Source: JBBIMP01 sp037444305 (lineage in GTDB: Bacteria; Acidobacteriota; UBA6911). Taken from it: a DNA stretch of 56,961 bases. Every line of letters starts with the position of its first letter. Position 1 is the first letter of the stretch. Positions 27,211 to 35,842 of this stretch are shown here, one piece after another. The DNA lies in the NCBI GenBank assembly GCA_037444305.1, contig JBBIMP010000035.1, forward strand, positions 1 through 56,961, read 5' to 3'. Below the pieces are notes generated by a model that made no database searches, was not told the DNA's origin, and saw nothing but the letters and a program-made list of their open reading frames with translations. Made by a program: the position numbers and the translations under genes.

Positions 27211-27381
27211 ATGAAAAAGCACTACCCCTGGATCATCGTGGCTTCGGCCCTGTTCGCCCTTTTTGTCTCCAACGGCGTCATCATCGGCGGCCTGAGCGTC
27301 TTCGACGAAGAACTCCTCTTCTCCCGCCCCTCAGCCGTGGGTTCCCTGGTTAAAGTTGACGATGATGCAATCCGAGGCTAA
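27211..27381 (+). pseudogene. MFS transporter, N-terminal stub
   Basis: Begins MKKHYPWIIVASALFALFVS followed by NGVIIGGLSVFDEELL, the first transmembrane helix and loop of a major facilitator permease, then diverges near 27320 and stops at 27381 after 56 residues. A whole permease has about 400. It starts 1 base after the GntR stop, so it was the first gene of the regulated operon. No remainder of the permease is found in the window. Confidence 0.7.
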
Positions 27382-27484
27382 TGTTGCTTGATGTCGCGAC
27401 CGGCGTCCGGTCTGCGGCCCCGAAGCCGGCGGGCCGGCGCCGGGAATCGCCGGCAGCAGAGGCAACGGGTTCCCCGAAGATCAG

Positions 27485-28327
27485 GTGACGGAAACGGAAA
27501 TGGAAATAAATATCGCACACAGCCCCGATTCGGACGACGCCTTCATGTTCTACGCCCTGGCCGCCGGCAGGCTGGACACCGGGCCCTACCGCTTCACCCA
27601 CACGCTGGAGGACATAGAAACCCTGAACCAGGAGGCCCTCAAAGGCGTGTACGAGGTCACCGCCGTGTCCATCCACGCCTACGCCTACCTGGCGGACAAG
27701 TACGCCCTGCTCTCCTCCGGCGCCAGCATGGGGGAAGGCTACGGCCCCATTCTCGTCTCGCGCGAGCCCCTGGAGGCGGACGCCATTCGCGGCAGGCGCA
27801 TCGCCGTTCCAGGCCCGCTGACCAGCGCCACTCTCGCCCTCCGCCTCTTCCAGCCAGACTTCGAACCGGTGGTCATCCCCTTCGACCGGATCATGGCGGC
27901 CGTCCGGCGCGGGGAGGTGGACGCCGGGCTGATCATCCACGAAGGCCAGCTGACCTACGCGGCCGCGGGCCTGAGCAAAGTCCTCGACCTGGGGGAGTGG
28001 TGGCATTCCGCCACCGGCCTGCCCCTGCCGCTGGGCGGGAACGCCATCCGCCGGGACCTCGGCGCGCAGCACATGAGGGAGATTTCCCGGCTGATCCGGG
28101 AAAGCATCCGGTATGCCCTCGACCATCGCGAGGCGGCGCTCGAGCACGCCATGCAGTATGCCCGCGACCTCGACCGGGCCCAGGCGGGCCGCTTCGTCTC
28201 CATGTACGTGAACGAGCGCACGCTCGACTACGGGCGCGAGGGCAGGCAGGCGGTCCGCACGCTGCTGAGCGCCGCGGCCCAGAATGGACTAATCCCGCGC
28301 AGCGTGGAGGTCGATTTCATCGAATAG
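27485..28327 (+). CDS. MqnD-like 1,4-dihydroxy-6-naphthoate synthase (futalosine pathway)
   Basis: A 280-residue cytosolic protein with the MqnA/MqnD solute-binding fold: INIAHSPDSDDAFMFYALAA at the start, VYEVTAVSIHAYAYLADKYA, GEGYGPILVSRE, then GEVDAGLIIHEGQLTYA and LGEWWHSATGLPLPLGGNAI. MqnD converts cyclic de-hypoxanthine futalosine to the naphthoate precursor of menaquinone. The glycine-rich and His (IIHEGQ) features favour MqnD over MqnA, although acidobacterial relatives are also annotated loosely as ABC-type binding proteins. Start may be GTG 27485 or ATG 27500. Confidence 0.8.
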   Translation: MTETEMEINIAHSPDSDDAFMFYALAAGRLDTGPYRFTHTLEDIETLNQEALKGVYEVTAVSIHAYAYLADKYALLSSGASMGEGYGPILVSREPLEADAIRGRRIAVPGPLTSATLALRLFQPDFEPVVIPFDRIMAAVRRGEVDAGLIIHEGQLTYAAAGLSKVLDLGEWWHSATGLPLPLGGNAIRRDLGAQHMREISRLIRESIRYALDHREAALEHAMQYARDLDRAQAGRFVSMYVNERTLDYGREGRQAVRTLLSAAAQNGLIPRSVEVDFIE

Positions 28328-28367
28328 CGATCCCCGGGACCCCGGCCGGAAATTTGCCCCTCCCGGG

Positions 28368-28396
28368 TTGACGGACGGCGGGATCGACGTTATATA
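28368..28396 (+). promoter_or_regulatory. Sigma-70-like promoter of the fmdB-like gene
   Basis: TTGACG (28368-28373), a 17-base spacer, TATATA (28391-28396). It is 42 bases before the GTG start and is the cleanest housekeeping promoter in the window. Confidence 0.75.
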
Positions 28397-28437
28397 AATG
28401 CGTCCATTTTTGCAGATTGCGCAGGAGGTACCCGGCA

Positions 28438-28716
28438 GTGCCGATTTACGAATACCAGTGTTCCAAGTGCGGCGACGTCTTCGAGGCCTTCCAGAAGGTC
28501 AGTGACCGGTCGCTGAAGAAGTGCAAGTCCTGCGGCGGCGGCGTGGAGCGCCTGATCAGCCAGAGCAGTTTCCAGCTGAAGGGCTCCGGCTGGTATCTCA
28601 CAGACTACGCCAAGAAGTCCCAGCCCGCGCCTACCGACTCCGGCACGGACAAGAAGAGCTGCGCGGCCGATAAGTGCGGCAAGAAAGAAAGCGCGCCGGC
28701 CGCGAAAACCGACTAG
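28438..28716 (+). CDS. FmdB-type zinc-ribbon protein
   Basis: A 92-residue protein beginning MPIYEYQCSKCGDVFEAFQK, with KKCKSCGGG about 20 residues later: the two CxxC pairs of the FmdB/CxxC_CxxC_SSSS zinc ribbon. The C-terminal third is a charged, low-complexity tail with three more cysteines. FmdB was tied to formamidase regulation but the wider family is uncharacterised. GGAGGT at 28423-28428 fixes the GTG start at 28438. Confidence 0.88.
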   Translation: MPIYEYQCSKCGDVFEAFQKVSDRSLKKCKSCGGGVERLISQSSFQLKGSGWYLTDYAKKSQPAPTDSGTDKKSCAADKCGKKESAPAAKTD

Positions 28717-28776
28717 CGCGGAGAATCCGGCGGTTTCCCGACCCGCCGGTCGCCGTCCCGCGGGAGGCATCGAACC

Positions 28777-29265
28777 GTGAAGCTGCCGGCCCTGGCACAG
28801 GACATGGTCAGGAGTGCCATGCACGAGGCCGAGGAGCATACCGCGCGCTACTACTGCTTCCCGCCCCACAAGTGGGAAAAAATCCCCTACGATCTGCTCA
28901 CCCTGTCCGATAGAGGGTGGAGCCCCCTGCCCCACGGGATTCTCGCGGAGCTGAGCCACATCAAGGAATGGAGCCGCGGCAGGAGCGCGCCGTTCGATTT
29001 CTACCGGATCCAGCTCAACGATCCCGGCATACTCGGGATGTCGCTGAGGGAAAACCTCCAGGAGCACCTCTACTCGTTCCTGGTATTCATCCTGACGCAC
29101 GAAATGGTGCACATGGTGCGCCTCAGCAGCATTCTCGAAGGCGTGGAATCCCATCCCCACTGGATTGCCGCCGAGGAGGAAAGGGTGGATCGGATCTCGC
29201 GTCACATCCTGTCGGCCGCCGAGCAGAGGGTCTTCGCCCCGGTCCTGTCGAAATTGGCGCTGTAG
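28777..29265 (+). CDS. HExxH-containing conserved protein, putative metallohydrolase
   Basis: A 162-residue protein with FLVFILTHEMVHMVRLSSIL: His108-Glu109-x-x-His112, the zincin zinc-binding motif, followed by EEERVDRISRHIL at about 133-145 where a third ligand glutamate could lie. Length is that of the mini-zincins. I do not recognise a named family. It follows the FmdB-like gene by 60 bases and may share its promoter. GTG start at 28777 with GGGAGG upstream. Confidence 0.65.
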   Translation: MKLPALAQDMVRSAMHEAEEHTARYYCFPPHKWEKIPYDLLTLSDRGWSPLPHGILAELSHIKEWSRGRSAPFDFYRIQLNDPGILGMSLRENLQEHLYSFLVFILTHEMVHMVRLSSILEGVESHPHWIAAEEERVDRISRHILSAAEQRVFAPVLSKLAL

Positions 29266-29352
29266 GAACGCACGGGACGCGGAGGAACGCAACCCCCCGC
29301 GGAAAGAAACAGACCGAATCCGCGCCCCCCACCCGGTATATACTCATGACCT

Positions 29353-30447
29353 ATGGCTAAAACCACTTCCAACAAAACCCTGAATCACATCCTCGCGGCC
29401 GACGTCGGCGGAACCCACCTCCGCCTCGCGATCTTCGCCCACCGCGGCGACGACAACTTCCGGAAAATCCGGGAAACCACCCGCCTCAGCCGCAAGGTGA
29501 AGGATTTCCCCGCCCTCCTTCACAGATTCCTCCGTCACGGCGCCTCCGGCTTGCAGCCGCCGGTCCGCACAGGCGCTCTCTGTTTCGCCGGCCCCGTGGG
29601 CGCCCGGCGGTCGGTGGCCGCCCTGACGAATCTCAACTGGCGCTTCACCGCCGCCGAAATCAGGGAGAAAACCGGCCTCGAGGAACTGATTCTGATGAAC
29701 GACTTCGAGGCCGTGGGCTACGGCTTCGAGGTCCTGCTGAAGACGCGCCCCGAGGCCTTCGTCCGGCTCTCCCGCGCCGGGAAGCTCCCTCCGCCGAAGG
29801 GCCGCCGGCCGACCGCCATAGTGATCGGCGCCGGCACGGGTCTGGGCACTTCGATCCTGGTGCAGGACGCCTCGACCGGACGCTACCGGCCGGTGCCGGG
29901 CGAAGGGGGGCACTGCGACTTCATCCCGCTCTCCTCCGGGGAATTCGCCCTGGCGGAGTGGGCGCGCGCCAACCTGAACCGATCGGCCAAAAATCCCGCC
30001 GACCGGGAGACATTCCTGAGCGGCCCGGGGCTCTTCAATCTCTGCCGGGCGCTGCGCGACCTGGAGCCGGGAATGGGGGATCCGGCCGCGTGGAAGGCGA
30101 TCGCGCGCAAGGATCCCTACGACAGGCCCGGCGAGATCGTCCGCAGCGCGCTTCAGGACCCGCTCTGCCGCAAGGCGCTCGACCTCTGGCTGCGCGCCTA
30201 CGCCCGCGTGGCGCGAAACTCGGCGCTCTTCCCGCTCGCCCCGGGCGGCGTCTTCCTCGCCGGCGGCATCGCCGCGAAGATTCTGCCGGAGCTGCGCTCC
30301 GGAGTTTTCATGGAGGAGTTCGCGCGGCTGGACAAGGGGAGCATCCGGGCCATCCTGAAACGGACGCCGGTCTTCGTGGTCATCGAAACGGGGATCGGGC
30401 TGTACGGCTGCGCTTCCGTGGCTGCGGATCCGCGGCAGCTCGGCTGA
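29353..30447 (+). CDS. glk: Glucokinase (Glk family, non-ROK)
   Basis: A 364-residue cytosolic kinase: phosphate-binding ILAADVGGTHLRLAIF at the start, the sugar-binding LMNDFEAVGYG (catalytic Asp), the adenosine-binding AIVIGAGTGLGTS and GEGGHCDFIP, and a C-terminal GGVFLAGGIAAKILP. It lacks the ROK zinc-cysteine cluster, fitting the E. coli Glk family. It would phosphorylate glucose at C6 with ATP. It is convergent with the GAF protein gene. Confidence 0.9.
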   Translation: MAKTTSNKTLNHILAADVGGTHLRLAIFAHRGDDNFRKIRETTRLSRKVKDFPALLHRFLRHGASGLQPPVRTGALCFAGPVGARRSVAALTNLNWRFTAAEIREKTGLEELILMNDFEAVGYGFEVLLKTRPEAFVRLSRAGKLPPPKGRRPTAIVIGAGTGLGTSILVQDASTGRYRPVPGEGGHCDFIPLSSGEFALAEWARANLNRSAKNPADRETFLSGPGLFNLCRALRDLEPGMGDPAAWKAIARKDPYDRPGEIVRSALQDPLCRKALDLWLRAYARVARNSALFPLAPGGVFLAGGIAAKILPELRSGVFMEEFARLDKGSIRAILKRTPVFVVIETGIGLYGCASVAADPRQLG

Positions 30448-30457
30448 GCCGGAAACT

Positions 30458-31585
30458 TCAGTCGTCCAGGTCGGGGCGCATGGCCAGTGCGGCGATTTCG
30501 AGGGTCTTCGACAAGCCCTCCCCTTTGTCGCAGGTCGAGTAGCCCACGTTCATCCGTATCGACTGGAACCCCACGCTCTGCCCTGCGCGCCAGGCCTGGT
30601 AGATTTCGCGCAGATGCCGCACTCTCGCCGGCAGAGCTTCGGCGCCGGTCCCCGGCAGGAGCAGCAGCAGGCTCTCCTCGTCGTAGACCAGGAGCGACTC
30701 GCCCGGCCCGGTGCCGGCGGCGAGTCCGGAGCGCGCCGCGCCGAGGAACTCCGGCCCGAAGGCGGCTGCCCGGGTCCCTGTATCGGCCGCCTCAAACTGC
30801 AGCACCACTACCGATACCACATCCTCCTGCATCACGGCGGGATCGCCCGGCGGCGGCGCAGCCGGCGCTTCGCCCGGGTTGAAGGCCAGCATCCGCAGGT
30901 GCGCGATCATGCCGGCGAGGATCCGGAGAACGCGAATGTGGTTGTCGTTGAAGTACCGCGGCAGGGAGTGGCTCAGCAGCAGCGCGCCCAGGACCGCGCC
31001 GTTGCCGGTAATCGGCAGGCTGGTCAGCGACCGCACCACGCCCGGAAAGTCGATGGTGTTGAACCTCGGCTCGCGGTAGACGTCCGGGATGTTGAGGATG
31101 CGCGGGGAATCGGCGACCAGCTTCGCCACCTCCGCCTCGAAGTCCGCGTTGCCGAGCAGGCTCTCACTGGAGTGACAATAAACGAACTTGCGATCCTCCT
31201 GGACGCCCTCGAGGCAGAAGCGCGCCTGCCCGGAGGGCCTGGATTCGTAGAGGATGATGCTGCAGTACTCCGCTCCGAAGTCCGACAGCACGCAGTCCAC
31301 GATCACCGAGCAAATTTCCTGGAAATCTCTCCTGGACTTGATCCCCTCGATGATCCGGTAGAAGCCGGAGAGAAAGCCGACGTTTTCCTCCAGCAGGCCG
31401 TTCACTTCGTTCACGGCGCTGCGGTAGCTGTTGATGATGCGCTGGTAGAGGTTGCGCTCCTCCTCGAACGGGTCGTCGTCGAAGGGCTCGTCCTGGCAGG
31501 CCATCGCCTTCAGCTCTGCGTGATTTCGCTCGTCGTTTACGAGGATGGATTCGATCCGGGAGCGGATTCTGCTTTCTATGTCCAT
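30458..31585 (-). CDS. GAF-domain signalling protein with a degenerate C-terminal cyclase-like domain
   Basis: A 375-residue cytosolic protein: a helical, acidic N-terminus (to about 60), a GAF domain at about 70-215 (FQEICSVIVDCVLSDFGAEY; GVVRSLTSLPITGNGAVLGA), and a last domain (about 240-375; SLLVYDEESLLLLLPGTGAE, SIRMNVGYSTC) that has the shape of a GGDEF domain but no GG[D/E]EF active loop. Likely a sensor or scaffold. It lies 20 bases after the HDOD gene and is probably cotranscribed. Confidence 0.75.
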   Translation of the reverse strand: MDIESRIRSRIESILVNDERNHAELKAMACQDEPFDDDPFEEERNLYQRIINSYRSAVNEVNGLLEENVGFLSGFYRIIEGIKSRRDFQEICSVIVDCVLSDFGAEYCSIILYESRPSGQARFCLEGVQEDRKFVYCHSSESLLGNADFEAEVAKLVADSPRILNIPDVYREPRFNTIDFPGVVRSLTSLPITGNGAVLGALLLSHSLPRYFNDNHIRVLRILAGMIAHLRMLAFNPGEAPAAPPPGDPAVMQEDVVSVVVLQFEAADTGTRAAAFGPEFLGAARSGLAAGTGPGESLLVYDEESLLLLLPGTGAEALPARVRHLREIYQAWRAGQSVGFQSIRMNVGYSTCDKGEGLSKTLEIAALAMRPDLDD

Positions 31586-31605
31586 GGCCGCCTTTTTCCG
31601 CGCTT

Positions 31606-32496
31606 TCAGTAGCCGATGTGGAAGAACTCGTCGACCTCTTTCTGCTTCTCCAGCATGAAGAGGTTCACGCGTTCGAATTCCGCCTCTTCCATCCGGAGCA
31701 TCTCCTGCAGCCCCGCGATTTCCGCGCTCCAGCGGTTGTCGCCGTCGTGTCCTATGGCGTAGCGCTTGGCCAGCAGGTCGGCCATCGATACGGCCGCCAC
31801 CAGCGGCAGGTTGCTGCTCAGCGGGTTGTGGTGCTGCCGCACCACGCTGGCCAGGTCGGGCGGCAACCCCCACTGCTTGGCGAGCATCGAGCCGAGAACC
31901 GAGTGGGTGATCCCGTAGCCGTTGAACTCGTGCGTGGAGATGTCGGGATCGGTCTCCTGCTTTTCCATGGCAAAGAGCTTGCAGTAGCGGCGGGAGTCCT
32001 TCTTGAAGTACACGACCTTCCCCAGGTCGTGCAGCAGGCCGCAGAGCAGGGCGAATTCCCCCTCGACCCGGTTGCTGCGGCGCGTCCAGATCTCCTGGGC
32101 GCCCAGCCCGACGGCGAAGCTGTGCATCCACAGGGCGTTGACGTGGACGGTCTCGTCGCGCAGGCCCTTGGTGAACGATTCGAAGATGCCGACGCCGATC
32201 GCCAGGCTCTTCACCAGGTTCAGCCCCAGGAGCGCGATGGCGTGCGAAATCGTCTTGACCTCGTTGCGGAAGGAGTAAAAGGCCGAGTTGGCCAGCTTCA
32301 GGATCCGCGCCGACAGGGACGGGTCGTGCAGGATCAGTTCCTCGAGCCTGCGCGCGGAAGCCTTGTTGTCATCCACCAGGTGGAGGATTTTCGTCAGGAC
32401 GATCGGGACGCTCGGCATCTCGAAGTTCCTGTCGATGTGAATCTGAGAGGTTTCTCTTGCTATCGCCATGGGCATTTGCTCGGTTGAATTGGGCAA
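31606..32496 (-). CDS. HDOD-domain signalling protein
   Basis: A 296-residue protein whose HDOD domain spans about residues 28-225 (LHLVDDNKASARRLEELILH; DPSLSARILKLANSAFYSF; AIALLGLNLVKSLAIGVGIF; LLHDLGKVVYFK). The HD pair is present as HDLGK but HDOD domains usually lack phosphodiesterase activity and act in two-component or biofilm signalling. The annotated TTG start at 32496 is uncertain; ATG 32475 is an alternative. Operon with the GAF protein. Confidence 0.88.
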   Translation of the reverse strand: MPNSTEQMPMAIARETSQIHIDRNFEMPSVPIVLTKILHLVDDNKASARRLEELILHDPSLSARILKLANSAFYSFRNEVKTISHAIALLGLNLVKSLAIGVGIFESFTKGLRDETVHVNALWMHSFAVGLGAQEIWTRRSNRVEGEFALLCGLLHDLGKVVYFKKDSRRYCKLFAMEKQETDPDISTHEFNGYGITHSVLGSMLAKQWGLPPDLASVVRQHHNPLSSNLPLVAAVSMADLLAKRYAIGHDGDNRWSAEIAGLQEMLRMEEAEFERVNLFMLEKQKEVDEFFHIGY

Positions 32497-32747
32497 TGCT
32501 TCCCGGATTAACAGCCGCCACTATACATTTCGTTCATTCGTCACAAATCTTTAGGGGCAGAACGCCGATTTGGACACTCCGGCACAAGCCGTCAGCTTGC
32601 CAAGTGAAGGGTGTAATGATCGCAAACCATGGAAATGGAATAAGATATTGTCATGCTGCGGGGAAAACTGTGCGTGCGCAGGACCGGGGGCTGTTGACGG
32701 CGGTGCCGGCGACGACGAAAAAAGCACCGCATGTTCCTTGAAGGCAC

Positions 32748-33467
32748 TCACTTCTTCTTGAGTTGCTCGATCTGGCCATCCAGCCGCTCCGCCCCTGCCC
32801 TGTCCCCCTCGCGGAGCATCAGGTCGCGCAGCGCCTCCAGCCGCTTCCGGATCAACTCGATCTCCTCCTCGTGCTCCCTTCGGAATTCCTCAATCTCGCC
32901 CTGCGCCTGCTTCACCCCTTCTTCGGCCAGGGTCTTCATCCGCCCGAGCGCTTCTTCGGCCTCCGCCCTGTGAGGTGAACTCCGGAACTCCTCCATCAGC
33001 CGGCTGGCGTGCGTCCGCAGCCCCTCCCAGTATTCGAGTGTCACCCGCCTGCCTTCCTCCAGCAGCGACACTCTGGGGTTGCGGCCCTGCACCTTGTCGC
33101 CGCCGGCGAACGGTTCGCCCGCCGCCTCCGGCGTCGTCACCTCGATGGCGTTCTGCCCTATGAAGCCCAGCAGCGACGCCCGCTTCAGGGTGAACTCCGA
33201 TCCGCGCGTGATCTTCGGCGCGTAATCGTCCTTCAGCCGGATCTTCACCCCGATCTGGTTATCCACCAGCGGCTCGATCTTGTCCACCTTGCCGATGTTG
33301 AAGGTCTTCCAGACCACGGGGTCCCCTTCCTTCAGGTCGCCGACGTCATCGAACAGCACGACGAGGATGAAGGGCGAGCCGCCGAAAAGCAGCCAGAGCA
33401 GCACGCCGACCAGGACGGCCGAGATACCCAGGCCCCACACAACCTCCTTGTTTTCCCTCCAGGACAT
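32748..33467 (-). CDS. MlaD-type MCE-domain protein
   Basis: A 239-residue inner-membrane anchored protein: transmembrane helix at about 9-30 (VVWGLGISAVLVGVLLWLLF), MCE/MlaD domain at about 36-118 (VGDLKEGDPVVWKTFNIGKV; LLGFIGQNAIEVTTP) and a long charged coiled coil (about 130-238). MCE proteins carry lipids between membranes, normally with an MlaE permease and MlaF ATPase; neither is adjacent, so this is an orphan subunit. GGAGGCG supports the start at 33467. Confidence 0.88.
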   Translation of the reverse strand: MSWRENKEVVWGLGISAVLVGVLLWLLFGGSPFILVVLFDDVGDLKEGDPVVWKTFNIGKVDKIEPLVDNQIGVKIRLKDDYAPKITRGSEFTLKRASLLGFIGQNAIEVTTPEAAGEPFAGGDKVQGRNPRVSLLEEGRRVTLEYWEGLRTHASRLMEEFRSSPHRAEAEEALGRMKTLAEEGVKQAQGEIEEFRREHEEEIELIRKRLEALRDLMLREGDRAGAERLDGQIEQLKKK

Positions 33468-33559
33468 AAGCGCCTCCGATCCGTTTGCGGGAAGGCTATA
33501 ATAGCACCGAATCTCCGCGCCGCGGCAGGTGCGGCGGCGCCCCGGCGAAAGGAGCAGCG

Positions 33560-34081
33560 ATGAGCCGGCCCGCCCCATCCGAAATGCGACGCCGGCCGAG
33601 AATCGGCGTGATGGGCCCCTCGGCCTGCCCCGGCCGCGCCCTGGAACTGGCGCGCCGCATCGGAACCCTCATCGCCGAAGCCGGCGCCATCCTGGTCTGC
33701 GGCGGCGGTGCCGGCGTGATGGAGGCCGCGGCCCGCGGCGCGAGGGAAGCGGGCGGGATGACGGTCGGCATCCTGCCGGGCGCGAGCGCCGGCGAGGCCA
33801 ATCCCTGGATCGACCTGCCGATCGTCACCGATCTCGGCAACGCCAGGAACGTAATCAACGTTCTCACCAGCCAGGCGATCATCGCCATCGCCGGCGCCGC
33901 CGGGACCCTGTCGGAGATCGCCCTGGCCCTCAAATGCGGCACGCCCGTGGTCGCGCTCGAATCCTGGGAACTGCGGACCCCCGAGGGGGAGGCTCCGGCC
34001 GGGATTTTCCCGGCCGCGTCGCCCGAAGAGGCCGTGCGCGAGGCGCTCCGCCTGGCCGCCGGCACACGGACGGCACGCTGA
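33560..34081 (+). CDS. SLOG/LOG-like Rossmann nucleotide-binding protein (TIGR00725 type)
   Basis: A 173-residue protein with RIGVMGPSACPGRALELARR, the glycine-rich loop ILVCGGGAGVMEAAARGA and AIAGAAGTLSEIALALKCGT. The family relates to the lysine-decarboxylase-like/LOG fold but lacks the PGGxGTxxE catalytic motif in its usual form (here GAAGTLSE), so a nucleotide-binding role is more likely than phosphoribohydrolase activity. Divergent from the MlaD gene. Confidence 0.82.
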   Translation: MSRPAPSEMRRRPRIGVMGPSACPGRALELARRIGTLIAEAGAILVCGGGAGVMEAAARGAREAGGMTVGILPGASAGEANPWIDLPIVTDLGNARNVINVLTSQAIIAIAGAAGTLSEIALALKCGTPVVALESWELRTPEGEAPAGIFPAASPEEAVREALRLAAGTRTAR

Positions 34082-34302
34082 CGGCTTTTTCGGAACTTAT
34101 CCGCCTGCGGCGTGTTTGCACAATGCCGGGCAAAATCAGGGCCCTCGAACCCGCGCTATTCTCCGCGGGCCTCCGTGCCGCTCCGTGCAACGCTTTCAGC
34201 CTGCGCTTGATTCCAAGCGCTCCCGCATGGCATGATAGCCCACACCTTCCCATAGCCGATTCCAGCAATTCCGCCTGAATCCGGACTGGGGAGAAAGTTG
34301 CC

Positions 34303-34827
34303 ATGCCTTCCTCGAAGCCGAAAAACACCGCCGCCGAACACAGGGAGAAAGCCGTCGCCTCCGCCGTGGTCGCGGTCATCACGCTTTCCAGCACGCGCAC
34401 GCTCAAGGACGACGAGTCCGGCGACATCATCCAGAAGGCCCTGGAAGCCAAGGGCCACACGGTCGCCGTGCGCAAACTGATCGCCGACAGCCGGAACGTC
34501 CTGCGCGCCACGATCCGCGAGCTGGTCCGCCAGAAAAACATCCACGCGATCATCACCACGGGCGGCACCGGGGTGGCCGCCTCCGACATCACCGTCGAAA
34601 CCGTCCGCGGCCTGCTCGAGAAGGAGCTGCCCGGCTTCACCACCCTCTGCATGATCCTCAGCTACCCGCAGGTCAAGAGCGCGGCCATGCTCTCCCGCGC
34701 GGTGGCCGGCACGATCAACAACAAGGTGATCTTCTGCCTCCCCGGGAGCCCGCGGGCCTGCAAGATGGCGATGGATTCGCTCATCCTGCCCGAGCTCGGG
34801 CACATCCTGATGCTGCTGCGCGGATGA
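34303..34827 (+). CDS. moaB: MoaB/MogA-type molybdopterin adenylyltransferase
   Basis: A 174-residue protein with AVVAVITLSSTRTLKDDESG, HAIITTGGTGVAASDITVET and FCLPGSPRACKMAMDSLILP, the three conserved blocks of the MoaB/MogA fold. The enzyme adenylates molybdopterin before metal insertion. It goes with fdhD in indicating molybdenum enzymes in this organism. Its stop overlaps the phosphatase start by 4 bases. Confidence 0.9.
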   Translation: MPSSKPKNTAAEHREKAVASAVVAVITLSSTRTLKDDESGDIIQKALEAKGHTVAVRKLIADSRNVLRATIRELVRQKNIHAIITTGGTGVAASDITVETVRGLLEKELPGFTTLCMILSYPQVKSAAMLSRAVAGTINNKVIFCLPGSPRACKMAMDSLILPELGHILMLLRG

Positions 34828-35513
34828 TGCCGGCCGCAGTCCCGCTGGTCCGCAGCGTCTTCCTCTTCGACCTGGACGGCACGCTGATCGACTCCCGCGC
34901 CGACATCGCGCTCTCGGTCAACCTGGCGCTGCGCCGCATGGGCTTCGCCCGCCTCCCCGAGGGCCGGATCCTGGAGTTCGTGGGGGAGGGGCTCGCCACG
35001 CTGATGGAGCGCTCGCTGCGCGAGAGCACGGGTGCGGAACCGGATCCGGCGCGAATCCGGGAGGCTGCAGGAATCATGATGGAGGAGTATTCGCACCACC
35101 TGCTCGATTCCACGATCCTCTACGACGGCGTCCGGGAGGCGCTGGGCGGGCTGCGCTGGGGGCGCTTCGGGCTGGTCAGCAACAAGCCGGAGCGGTTCTC
35201 GCGCAGCATCCTGGAGTCGTTCGGGCTGGCCGGAAGGTTCAGCGTCATCCTGGGGGGCGACAGCATGCCCGAGCGAAAGCCCGATCCGAAGCCCGTGCTG
35301 GAAGCCATGCGCCGCTGCGGCGGGACGCCGGGCGAAACGGTGATGGTCGGGGACAGCGCGGTTGACATCCTGGCCGGGCGCGCCGCGGGGGTGCTCACCT
35401 GCGGCCTGGCCTCGGGCTACAGGACCCGCGCCGAGCTCGAGGACGCGGGCTGCGACCTGATCCTCGAAAGCATCCGGGATCTCCTCGCGTGTTTTCTCCC
35501 TCCGCCTTTGTGA
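34824..35513 (+). CDS. HAD-superfamily phosphatase, phosphoglycolate phosphatase type
   Basis: A 229-residue cytosolic enzyme with all four HAD motifs: FLFDLDGTLIDSRADIALSV (nucleophile and acid Asp), LVSNKPERF, ERKPDPKP (Lys) and VMVGDSAVDILAGRAAG. The helical cap after motif I fits Gph-type enzymes that clear 2-phosphoglycolate after DNA repair. Coupled by a 4-base overlap to MoaB. A REP pair follows. Confidence 0.88.
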   Translation: MMPAAVPLVRSVFLFDLDGTLIDSRADIALSVNLALRRMGFARLPEGRILEFVGEGLATLMERSLRESTGAEPDPARIREAAGIMMEEYSHHLLDSTILYDGVREALGGLRWGRFGLVSNKPERFSRSILESFGLAGRFSVILGGDSMPERKPDPKPVLEAMRRCGGTPGETVMVGDSAVDILAGRAAGVLTCGLASGYRTRAELEDAGCDLILESIRDLLACFLPPPL

Positions 35514-35541
35514 CGCAAAACTAAAGCCGCCACAGGAACTG

Positions 35542-35820
35542 CAGCGTGAGAAAAGCCGGATTCACTCCACACGCCGGGTGAAGCCGCAAACGCCAGTGAG
35601 GGGTCGGGCTGCCCAGTCAAGCGACACAACCCGTCGCTATCGCTCCGGGCTCCGTTGACTCCCGGCCGGCAAGCAGGATCGGCAGATACCGAATCGTGTC
35701 GCCACCGAGGAAAGCCGTGTTGAGGGAATGCGGCAAACGGAGCCCCGAACGCCAGTGAGGGGTCGGGCTGCCCAGTCAAGCGACACAACCCGTCGCTATC
35801 GCTCCGGGCTCTGACGAATT
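35542..35820. repeat. Two REP-like hairpin elements
   Basis: Copies at about 35580-35658 and 35735-35812 share GCCAGTGAGGGGTCGGGCTG, CCCAGTCAAGCGACACAACC and CGTCGCTATCGCTCCGGGCT. The second has the full left arm AAACGGAGCCCCGAACGCCA. About 35 bases before each also match (AAAGCCG...TTGA/TTCA...), as does CCCGGCCGGCA after the first, so the full unit is some 115-130 bases. This 330-base gap between the phosphatase and the LolA-like gene contains nothing else. Confidence 0.85.
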
Positions 35821-35842
35821 TCGACCGACAGGCGAGGAGTCC

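Noticed and set aside
32585..32599. CAAGC-N5-GCTTG inverted repeat upstream of the HDOD gene
   Set aside because: Short arms, not aligned with any promoter element; probably chance.
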